In this document: in pieces, positions 6,187-12,122 of the stretch
Position numbering within the stretch: the first letter of the stretch is position 1
Layout of the letters: the number at the start of each line of letters is the position of its first letter
Assembly: GCA_021798675.1 (NCBI GenBank)
Contig: JAJZGE010000010.1
Span: forward strand, 1 to 12,122
Origin: Pseudomonadota bacterium
GTDB lineage: Bacteria; Pseudomonadota; Gammaproteobacteria; Xanthomonadales; Rhodanobacteraceae
Length of the DNA: 12,122 bases
Reading direction: 5' to 3'
Made by a program: the position numbers and the translations under genes
Notes under the pieces: generated by a model
The model's database searches: none
What the model was told of the DNA's origin: nothing
What the model saw: the letters and a program-made list of their open reading frames with translations, nothing else

Positions 6187-8205
6187 CTACCACCCCTCCG
6201 GCGCATCCGGGTAGCTCTCCAGCACCGGCCCCAGTGCCGATGCCAGCGGACCCAGCCACGCCATGTAATGCCGCCAGTGATCCACCCCTTCGCGGTAGAT
6301 CGGACGGCGTACCTGCTCCGAGCTGGCCGTGCGCACCGGCCGCGTGTTCTCGAAGAAGCGCAGGCATGCCGCTTCGAACGGCAGGCCGCAGTAGTCGAGC
6401 AGCCGGCGCACCTCGCCCTCGGTGTCGTCGACCATGCGCTCGTACGCCACGCGATGCACGCGCCCGGGCAGTACGGCGTCGAAGTGCGCCATCAGCGCCA
6501 CGTAGTCGCGGTAGTAGCGCCCCACGTCGCCGAGGTCGTAGCTGAAGTTCTGGCCGCGCGCGAAGTGCTGCTTGAAGACCGAGAAGCCGCAGGCCAGTGG
6601 ATGCCGGCGCGCGTCGATGATCTTCGCGTTCGGCAGCATCAGGTGGATCAGGCCGACGTGCATGAAGTTGTTCGGCATCTTGTCGATGAACAGCGGCGCC
6701 GCGGTCTTGCGCTGGATCCGGGTGTGCGCCAGGTAGCGCTCGCCGAGCGCGCGCAGCGCATCGGCATCCAGCGTCGCCAGCGCGGCGTGGTAGGGCATCG
6801 CCTCGTCGGCTTCGCCCTGCCGGCGCAGCAGGCGGGTGATCGAGGTGATCTCCGGCAGCTCCATGGTGCCTTCGACCTGGCTGTGGCTGGACAGGATCTG
6901 CTCGATCAGGGTGGAGCCGGCGCGCGGCAGGCCGACCACGAAGATCGGATCGGGCGCCGGGCTGCCGGCACCGGCGCGCGCGGCGAAGAACTCGGCGGTG
7001 TAGTGCTCGCGGATGTAGCGCACCCGCGCGCTGGTGTCGTCGGCGCTGTAGTGCAGCTGCGCGCGGCGGATCGCATTGCCCTGCGCGTAATGGCGGAACG
7101 ATGGCTCGTACTCGCCGGCATCCTCCAGCGCCTTGCCGACGGCGAACTCCAGGTGCAGGCGATCGTCCTCGGCCAGGTCCGAGCGCGCCAGCTGCGCGCG
7201 CATCGCGGCCAGTTCGTCGGCGCCGAAGCGGAAGGTCTTGAGGTTGGCCAGGCTCCACCAGACCTCGCCGAACGACGGCTGCAGCGCCAGGCTGCGCCGG
7301 TAGGCGGCGATGGCGCGATCGAGGTGCCCTGCGGTCTTCAGCGCGTGGCCGTAACTCACCCACAGCTTCGGCGTATCCGGACTGCTCTCTACCAGCTCGG
7401 CGTAGATGCGGATGGCCGGTTCGTAGTCGCCGACACGGCACAGCACCACCGCCTTCAGGTTGCGGCAACCGGCGTCGCCGGGATCGGCCGCCAGCAGGCG
7501 GTCGATCTCGGCCAGCGCCTGTTCCGGCCGGTTGCTGCGATGCAGGACCAGTGCATAGTTGCGCCGCGCTTCGTGGAAGCCGGGGGCCAGCTCCAGGCAG
7601 CGTTCGAGCAGGTGCAGCGCATCCTCATTGCGGCCGAGCCGGGCCGCCACCTCGGCGAACATGCGGATCGCCGCCACGTCGGTGGGTGCCTGCTTCAGCT
7701 GCGCGCGCAGCAGCGCCTCGGCCGCGGGGATGCGGTTCTCCGCCAGCGCCATCGCGGCGGCCAGCAACTGCGGATCGCGGGCGGAATGTCGTACGTGGCT
7801 GACGTAGGCCGCCTCGGCCGCCACCTGCTCGCCGGCTGCCGCGAGGCAGTCGCCAAGCATGCGCCAGGCCTGCGGCAGGTCGGGTTTCAGCGCCACCGCC
7901 CGGCGCAGCGCGGTGATGGCTTCCTGGCCACGGTCGCTGCGGGCCAGCGCCAGCCCCAGATCGAGCTGGATCTCCGCCCAGTCCGGCCGGCGGCGTGCCA
8001 GCGGTACGAGGACGGCCAAGGCCGCGGACAGGTTGCCCTGCAGCGAGTGCAGTGCCGCCAGCAATTGCAGGGCGGCCGGATGTCCGGGCGCTGCCTGCAG
8101 GATTTCGTCGAGCTGTTCGGCCGCCTGAGCCGGGTCCCGCTCCAGCAGCAGCGCGGCGTGGGCCAGCGCCTGTTCCAGCGTGCCGGTGACGGGAGCCGCC
8201 GTCAT
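6187..8205 (-). CDS. TPR-repeat sulfotransferase family protein
   Basis: A 672-residue two-part protein. Roughly the first 390 residues are tetratricopeptide repeats; recurring units include QLLAALHSLQGNLSAALAVL, AWRMLGDCLAAAGEQVAAEA and WVSYGHALKTAGHLDRAIAA. The C-terminal part, about 420-650, is a Sulfotransfer_3-type domain. Its PAPS 5'-phosphosulfate loop is GLPRAGSTLIEQ (Gly425 onward), and the 3'-phosphate region near 528-550 reads IIDARRHPLACGFSVFKQ. No signal peptide is visible, so it is probably cytoplasmic. I chose the ATG at 8205. The frame extends to a TTG at 8262 that lacks a ribosome site and would add an Arg/Ala-rich tail. Even at 8205 the Shine-Dalgarno is weak. It is the first gene of a pair with the TonB receptor. 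The acceptor substrate is unknown, and many members of this family have not been shown to transfer sulfate. Confidence 0.92.
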   Translation of the reverse strand: MTAAPVTGTLEQALAHAALLLERDPAQAAEQLDEILQAAPGHPAALQLLAALHSLQGNLSAALAVLVPLARRRPDWAEIQLDLGLALARSDRGQEAITALRRAVALKPDLPQAWRMLGDCLAAAGEQVAAEAAYVSHVRHSARDPQLLAAAMALAENRIPAAEALLRAQLKQAPTDVAAIRMFAEVAARLGRNEDALHLLERCLELAPGFHEARRNYALVLHRSNRPEQALAEIDRLLAADPGDAGCRNLKAVVLCRVGDYEPAIRIYAELVESSPDTPKLWVSYGHALKTAGHLDRAIAAYRRSLALQPSFGEVWWSLANLKTFRFGADELAAMRAQLARSDLAEDDRLHLEFAVGKALEDAGEYEPSFRHYAQGNAIRRAQLHYSADDTSARVRYIREHYTAEFFAARAGAGSPAPDPIFVVGLPRAGSTLIEQILSSHSQVEGTMELPEITSITRLLRRQGEADEAMPYHAALATLDADALRALGERYLAHTRIQRKTAAPLFIDKMPNNFMHVGLIHLMLPNAKIIDARRHPLACGFSVFKQHFARGQNFSYDLGDVGRYYRDYVALMAHFDAVLPGRVHRVAYERMVDDTEGEVRRLLDYCGLPFEAACLRFFENTRPVRTASSEQVRRPIYREGVDHWRHYMAWLGPLASALGPVLESYPDAPEGW

Positions 8206-8285
8206 GCGCCCGCTTGCCGCGGCAGCGCGGCGGGCCAGTGCGGGCCGATGCCCAGACGGCAAGACAGGAACACGACGCGTGGCAT
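8202..8285 (-). other. Possible 27-codon upstream ORF overlapping the sulfotransferase start
   Basis: An ATG at 8285 opens a 27-codon frame (MPRVVFLSCRLG...ALPRQAGA). Its TGA overlaps the sulfotransferase ATG as ATGA at 8205-8202. GAGGAG lies about 12 bases upstream of its start, rather far. The overlap suggests translational coupling, which would help a downstream gene that lacks a good ribosome site. The peptide resembles no family I know, and the same frame is open further upstream, as is common at this GC content, so chance is quite possible. Confidence 0.2.
8208..8235 (-). promoter_or_regulatory. Hairpin masking the sulfotransferase translation start
   Basis: GCCCGC (8208-8213) can pair with GCGGGC (8230-8235), enclosing the 10-bp palindrome TGCCGCGGCA (8215-8224). 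In the minus-strand mRNA the hairpin ends two bases before the ATG at 8205, covering the only purine-rich stretch that could act as a ribosome site. It could hold translation low unless opened by upstream ribosomes. The pairing is visible; the function is inferred. Confidence 0.3.
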
Positions 8286-8361
8286 GGGCGACGGCAGCTC
8301 CTCAGGGGATTGACGGCAATCTAGCACTGCGATCCGGCTGGCAGATAGGGGGCGGCGACGG

Positions 8362-8392
8362 TGGACACGCACGCCAGGATCGGACATACACT
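8362..8392 (+). promoter_or_regulatory. Candidate sigma-70 promoter for the Rieske operon in the divergent intergenic region
   Basis: The 261-base gap between the divergent starts (8206-8466) should hold both promoters. On the plus strand TGGACA (8362-8367) and TACACT (8387-8392) are separated by 19 bases, slightly long. Start would fall near 8399, leaving a leader of about 68 bases before the GTG at 8467. An isolated TTGACG at 8310-8315 has no good -10 partner. I found no convincing minus-strand promoter for the sulfotransferase unit and no clear operator. This is a weak call. Confidence 0.25.
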
Positions 8393-8466
8393 GCCGGGAT
8401 GCGCGGAGCATGGACGCCCACGAAATCGGGGAGTCGTCGCGCCATGCCAGCCAGGGGACCGAATCC

Positions 8467-9540
8467 GTGACCACTGCCGACACCGGGATCGAGGCACTCG
8501 ACCATGCACACGCCCTACCGGCGCGCTACTACGCCGGCCACGCGGCGCTGGCGCTGGAACAGCGCGCGGTGTTCGCGCGCAGCTGGCAGTTGGTGGCCCA
8601 CCAGGGGCAGTTGGCCGAGCCGGGCGACCATGTGGTCGGACAGGTGGCCGAGGTGCCGGTATTGCTGGTGCGCGGACAGGATGGCGTGCTGCGCGCCTTC
8701 CCCAACGTGTGCCGCCACCGCGCCGGGCCGCTGGCACTGTGCGACGGCAAGGGCATCCGCGCCCTGCACTGCAAGTACCACGGCTGGACCTACACACTGG
8801 AAGGCCAACTGCGCAGCGCGCCAGAGATGCAGGACGCTTGCGACTTCCGGGTCGAGGACATCCGCCTGCCGCCGCTGCGCGTGCACGAATGGCAGGGCCT
8901 GGTGTTCGTGGCGCTGGACGCGGAGACGCCGCCGTTCGACGAGGTCTACGGCGGCATCGTCGAGCGCATCGCGCCGATCGACCTGTCGGCGATGCGCTAC
9001 CTGCGCCGCGACACCTATGACATCGCCTGCAACTGGAAGGTCTACGTCGACAACTTCCTCGAGGGCTACCACCTGCCGCACGTGCATCCGGGCCTGTCGA
9101 AGGTGCTCGACTACCGCGCCTACGACACCGAGCTGTTCGCCTGGCATTCGCTGCAGTCCTCGCCGCTGCGCAACAGCAGCGCGCTGTATGGCGACGGCCA
9201 GGCGTTCTACTACTTCGTCTACCCCAACGTGATGCTCAACATCCTGCCGGGCCGACTGCAGACCAACCGCATCCTGCCGCTGGGTCCCGACCGCTGTCGC
9301 ATCGTGTTCGACTACCACTACACGCAGGACGAGTCGGCCCAGGCGCGCATCGAGGCCGACCAGGCCTTCAGCGACGAGGTACAGCGCGAGGACATCGCGA
9401 TCTGCGAGGCGGTGCAACGGGGCCTGTCCTCCGGCCACTACGTCCCCGGCCGGCTGTGCCCGAAGCGCGAAAGCGGCGTCTGGCATTTCCAGAACCTGCT
9501 GCGCGCGGCCTACGCCGGGCCCGCCGGGGACCCCGCGTGA
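8467..9540 (+). CDS. Rieske non-heme iron oxygenase, betaine demethylase type (GbcA/Stc2/CntA-like)
   Basis: A 357-residue oxygenase alpha subunit. Enzymes of this group remove a methyl group from quaternary ammonium compounds such as glycine betaine (GbcA) or stachydrine (Stc2), or cleave carnitine (CntA). The Rieske [2Fe-2S] ligands are Cys82 and His84, then 17 residues, then Cys102 and His105 (CKYHGW). The mononuclear iron site reads NFLEGYHLPHVH, with His202 and His207 as ligands and Asp309 (in EDIAIC) as the likely third. Glu199 takes the position of the bridging carboxylate, a Glu as reported for CntA. I start at GTG 8467, which has AGGGGA eight bases upstream; the in-frame ATG at 8410 would add 19 residues but has GGAG only one base away. 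The stop overlaps the permease start (GTGA). A reductase partner is required and is not in the window. The substrate is inferred from the operon: an N-methylated amino acid. Confidence 0.9.
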   Translation: MTTADTGIEALDHAHALPARYYAGHAALALEQRAVFARSWQLVAHQGQLAEPGDHVVGQVAEVPVLLVRGQDGVLRAFPNVCRHRAGPLALCDGKGIRALHCKYHGWTYTLEGQLRSAPEMQDACDFRVEDIRLPPLRVHEWQGLVFVALDAETPPFDEVYGGIVERIAPIDLSAMRYLRRDTYDIACNWKVYVDNFLEGYHLPHVHPGLSKVLDYRAYDTELFAWHSLQSSPLRNSSALYGDGQAFYYFVYPNVMLNILPGRLQTNRILPLGPDRCRIVFDYHYTQDESAQARIEADQAFSDEVQREDIAICEAVQRGLSSGHYVPGRLCPKRESGVWHFQNLLRAAYAGPAGDPA

Positions 9541-10883
9541 GCGGTGTCGACGCCACCGCGGCGCGCGGCGAACGCAAGATCGGCTTCTGGACTTGCACGG
9601 CCCTGGTGATCGGTAACGTGATCGGCATGGGCATCTTCGTGCTGCCCGCCTCGCTGGCGCCCTACGGCTTCAATGCACTGATCGGCTGGGTCATCGTGCT
9701 GGCCGGCTGCCTGGTGCTGGCCCGCGTGTTCTCGCAGTTGGCCCGCGCCCTGCCCGGGGTCGGCGGACCCTACGGCTACATCAGCCACACGCTGGGCGGG
9801 ACGACGGCCTACCTGGCGCTGTGGGCGTACTGGGTGTCGGTGTGGCTCACCAATTCCGCGCTGGCGACCGGCGTGGTCGGCTATCTGGTGGTGGTATTCC
9901 CGCCACTGGGCGCGCTGCCGCCAATGTGGTTCGCCCAGGCGCTGCTGTGGGCGATGGTGGCGGTCAACCTGTGCGGCGTGCGCAGCAGCGGCGGCGTGCA
10001 GATCGCCACCACGGCGCTGAAGCTGTTGCCGATGCTGGCGATCGCGTTGCTGGGCGGCTGGCTGCTGCTGACCTCGCCGGCCAGCTACACCGCCCACCTT
10101 CCGCCCACGCCGATCAGCCTGGGCAGCGTGACCGCTGCCTCCACCATCGCCCTGTTCGCGATGATCGGCGTCGAATCGGCCAGCGTGCCGGCGGCGCGCG
10201 TGGATGACCCTGCGCGCACCATCCCGCGCGCCACCATGGCCGGCACCGTGCTCACCGCGGCGATCTACATCGTCGTCTCGGCCGTGCCACTGCTGCTGAT
10301 CCGGCAGCAGGAGCTGGCCAACACGAGCGCGCCGTTCGCGCTGCTGATGGACCGCTACGCCGCCGCGGGGTCCGGGCGCTGGCTGGCGCTGTTCGTGGCG
10401 ATCAGCGGACTGGGCGCGCTCAACGGCTGGACCCTGCTGGTAGGGGAGCTGACCCGCACGATGGCCGGCAACGGCGTACTGCCGGCAGTGCTCGCGCGAA
10501 GCAACCGCCAGGGCACGCCGGTGGTGGCGCTGCTGGTCAGCGGCGTGCTGGCCGCGGGAATGATCGCGCTAAGCTACAGCAAGTCGCTGGTGTCGGCCTT
10601 CACCTTCCTCACCCGGGTGGGGACGGCCGCCAGCCTGCCGCTCTACCTTTGCTGCGGGCTGGCGCTGGCCGTGCTGTGGCGCCGGCGCCACGCCGCCTGC
10701 AACACGCGGCGGAGCATGATTGTAGCGGCCGCGTGCGTGCTGTTCGTCGCGTTCGCCTTCGTCGGCACCGGCCGCGAGCCCTTCCTGTATGCGCTGGGGC
10801 TGATCGCGGCAGGGCTGCCGCTGTATGCGCTGATGCGCCTGTGGCGCCGCGGCGATCCATCGGCCGGAGTACTGCCGGAATGA
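9537..10883 (+). CDS. APC-superfamily amino-acid/polyamine permease, AdiC-like
   Basis: A 448-residue inner-membrane carrier with about twelve hydrophobic helices. The start is GTG at 9537, overlapping the upstream stop as GTGA, with GGGGA six bases before it. A longer in-frame start at 9456 lies inside the Rieske gene and adds only an Arg-rich tail. The closest family I can recall is AdiC, the arginine/agmatine exchanger. Shared features include TM1 GNVIGMG (AdiC NIMGSG), TM3 Asn106 (AdiC Asn101), TM6 IGVESAS with Glu213 (AdiC Glu208), and GWTLL with Trp298 (AdiC Trp293). All are offset by five residues. Pocket changes are Ser26 to Met31, Ala96 to Ser101, Cys97 to Val102, and the gating Trp202 to Phe207. 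The fold and proton-linked Glu are kept while the substrate pocket differs. Placed between two N-demethylation enzymes, it probably imports their methylated substrate or exchanges it for the product. AdiC numbering is from memory. Confidence 0.9.
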   Translation: MSGVDATAARGERKIGFWTCTALVIGNVIGMGIFVLPASLAPYGFNALIGWVIVLAGCLVLARVFSQLARALPGVGGPYGYISHTLGGTTAYLALWAYWVSVWLTNSALATGVVGYLVVVFPPLGALPPMWFAQALLWAMVAVNLCGVRSSGGVQIATTALKLLPMLAIALLGGWLLLTSPASYTAHLPPTPISLGSVTAASTIALFAMIGVESASVPAARVDDPARTIPRATMAGTVLTAAIYIVVSAVPLLLIRQQELANTSAPFALLMDRYAAAGSGRWLALFVAISGLGALNGWTLLVGELTRTMAGNGVLPAVLARSNRQGTPVVALLVSGVLAAGMIALSYSKSLVSAFTFLTRVGTAASLPLYLCCGLALAVLWRRRHAACNTRRSMIVAAACVLFVAFAFVGTGREPFLYALGLIAAGLPLYALMRLWRRGDPSAGVLPE

Positions 10884-12122
10884 GGGATCCGCGCTACGAC
10901 CCCCTGTTCCAGCCGCTGAAGATCGGCCCGGTCACCGCGAGGAACCGCTTCTTCCAGGTGCCGCACTGCAACGGCATGGGCCATGCCATGCCGCTGGCCC
11001 ACGCGGCGATGCGCGAGACCAAGGCCGAGGGTGGCTGGGCGGTGGTCTCCACCGAGGAGTGCGAGATCCACCCCAGCGGCGACCTCACGCCTTACGTAGA
11101 GGCGCGGCTGTGGGACGACCGCGACATCCCCGCGCTGGCGCTGATGTGCGACAAGGTGCACGCGCACGGCGCGCTGGCCGCGCTGGAGCTGACCCATAAC
11201 GGCCCCACCGCGTCGAACCTGTATTCGCGCGAGGTGCTGATCGCGCCTTCGCACCAACCCACCAAATACGGCTACCCGCACCAGGCGCGCGCGATGACGC
11301 TGCACGACATCCGTGAATACCGCCGCTGGCACCGCGAGGCGGCGATCCGCGGCAAGCGCGCCGGCATGGACATCGTCTACGTCTACGCCGCGCACGACCT
11401 GTCGCTGGCGATGCACTTCCTGCAGCGCCGGCGCAACCAGCGCAGCGACGCCTACGGCGGCCCGCTGGAAAACCGCGTGCGCCTGCTGCGCGAAGTGCTG
11501 GAAGACACCCGGGAGGCGGTGGGCGACCGCTGCGCGGTGGCGCTGCGCTTCGCCGTCGATGAGATGCTAGGCCCGGGCGGCGTGGAACTGGCCGAGGCAC
11601 AGGACATCGTGGGGCTGCTGGCCGAACTGCCGGACCTCTGGGACGTGAACCTCGCCGCCTGGTACAACGACTCGGTGCCCTCGCGCTTCGCCGCCGAAGG
11701 CGCGCAGGAGCCGTTCATCGCCTTCGTCAAGAAGACCACCACCAAGCCGGTGGTGGGCGTGGGCCGCTTCACCTCGCCCGACACCATGGTGTCGCAGCTC
11801 AGGCGCGGTGTGCTGGACCTGATCGGCTGTGCGCGCCCGTCGATCGCCGACCCGTTCCTGCCGCAGAAGATCGAGCAGGGCCGCGTCGACGATATCCGCG
11901 AATGTATCGGCTGCAACGTCTGCGTCTCCGGCGACATGACCATCTCGCCGATCCGCTGCACGCAGAACCCGACCATGGGCGAGGAATGGCGCAAGGGCTG
12001 GCACCCCGAACGCATCGCGCCGGCGCGCACGCCGACGCGCGTGCTGGTGGTCGGCGCCGGCCCGGCGGGGCTGGAAGCGGCGCGTGCGCTGGGCCAGCGC
12101 GGCTGCGCGGTGAGCCTGGCCG
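10880..12122 (+). CDS. Trimethylamine-dehydrogenase-family FMN/[4Fe-4S] demethylase (3' end beyond the window)
   Basis: The first 414 codons of a flavoprotein whose relatives run to about 680-730 residues. The ATG overlaps the permease stop as ATGA. Relatives include trimethylamine dehydrogenase (TMADH), dimethylglycine dehydrogenase DgcA and N-methylproline demethylases. The N-terminal part is an Old-Yellow-Enzyme-like TIM barrel. It keeps Cys30 in VPHC, the 6-S-cysteinyl-FMN site of TMADH, and the Tyr169/His172 pair (YVYAAH) with Asp264 for TMADH Asp267. [4Fe-4S] ligands are Cys342, Cys345 and Cys348 (CIGCNVC) and Cys360. An ADP-binding motif (VLVVGAGPAGLEAA) starts just before the right edge. 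Of the TMADH aromatic cage, only Trp264 is kept (Trp261); Tyr60 is Glu60 and Trp355 falls at about Asp352. Trimethylamine is therefore an unlikely substrate. A protonated dimethyl or monomethyl amino acid made by the upstream oxygenase fits better. TMADH comparison is from memory. Confidence 0.93.
   Translation, partial: MRDPRYDPLFQPLKIGPVTARNRFFQVPHCNGMGHAMPLAHAAMRETKAEGGWAVVSTEECEIHPSGDLTPYVEARLWDDRDIPALALMCDKVHAHGALAALELTHNGPTASNLYSREVLIAPSHQPTKYGYPHQARAMTLHDIREYRRWHREAAIRGKRAGMDIVYVYAAHDLSLAMHFLQRRRNQRSDAYGGPLENRVRLLREVLEDTREAVGDRCAVALRFAVDEMLGPGGVELAEAQDIVGLLAELPDLWDVNLAAWYNDSVPSRFAAEGAQEPFIAFVKKTTTKPVVGVGRFTSPDTMVSQLRRGVLDLIGCARPSIADPFLPQKIEQGRVDDIRECIGCNVCVSGDMTISPIRCTQNPTMGEEWRKGWHPERIAPARTPTRVLVVGAGPAGLEAARALGQRGCAVSLA

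Noticed and set aside
2721..6206. An 1161-codon minus-strand open frame spanning receptor, intergenic region and adaptor
   Set aside because: It is out of frame with both real genes, rich in Arg/Gly/Ala, and crosses the promoter region and the palindrome cluster. It is a GC-driven shadow.
3536..6214. An 892-codon plus-strand open frame lying opposite the TonB receptor
   Set aside because: It mirrors the receptor codon for codon, has no domain I recognise, is dominated by Val/Ala/Arg/Gly/Asp, and the opposite strand encodes a complete, motif-bearing receptor. High GC leaves antisense frames open.
6143..7468. The long N-terminal extension of the receptor reading frame, up to 1290 codons
   Set aside because: The extension lies inside the sulfotransferase gene in another frame. 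The signal peptide and strong ribosome site place the receptor start at 6142.
6268..8313. A 681-codon plus-strand open frame opposite the TPR-sulfotransferase
   Set aside because: It is an antisense shadow of the TPR repeats; it lacks a ribosome site and recognisable domains, while the minus strand has the PAPS loop and TPR units.
8310..8338. TTGACG at 8310 as the -35 element of a strong promoter
   Set aside because: No acceptable -10 hexamer lies 16-18 bases downstream; TCCGGC is found there instead.

Overview
This is a high-GC window whose genes look like those of a Gram-negative proteobacterium. An outer-membrane TonB receptor sits next to a TPR-sulfotransferase, and there is a TolC-type tripartite efflux set. 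That combination and the codon use fit the Xanthomonadales, perhaps a Rhodanobacter- or Dyella-like genome. The taxonomic placement is inference from gene content; no marker gene is present.

Layout. Positions 1-8205 are all on the minus strand and form two transcription units. Read in the direction of transcription, the first is a TPR-sulfotransferase (8205-6187) followed 44 bases later by a TonB-dependent receptor (6142-3596). A 412-base intergenic region (3185-3595) follows. It holds several inverted repeats, a palindromic operator-like site and a consensus sigma-54 promoter. The second unit starts there: a periplasmic adaptor (3184-1913), a LolD/MacB-type ABC ATPase (1786-1061) and a TolC-family outer-membrane channel (from 1016, running off the left edge). 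No permease is encoded inside the window; it should lie beyond the left edge or elsewhere.

Positions 8467-12122 are on the plus strand, divergent from the sulfotransferase. They form a tight three-gene operon with stop/start overlaps (GTGA, then ATGA): a Rieske mononuclear-iron oxygenase of the glycine-betaine/stachydrine/carnitine type, an AdiC-like APC-superfamily permease, and a trimethylamine-dehydrogenase-family flavoprotein demethylase cut by the right edge. Together these suggest uptake and stepwise oxidative N-demethylation of a methylated amino-acid betaine. Residues lining the substrate sites of the permease and the flavoprotein differ from the characterised enzymes, so the substrate cannot be taken from the best-known homologues.

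The strongest observations are: (1) a full-consensus sigma-54 promoter with a 14-bp palindrome about 98 bases upstream of the expected start site, controlling the efflux operon; (2) the betaine-demethylation operon, with acidic residues replacing two of the three aromatic-cage residues of trimethylamine dehydrogenase; (3) an AdiC-like carrier with a modified binding pocket. I saw no tRNA, rRNA, CRISPR array or insertion sequence.
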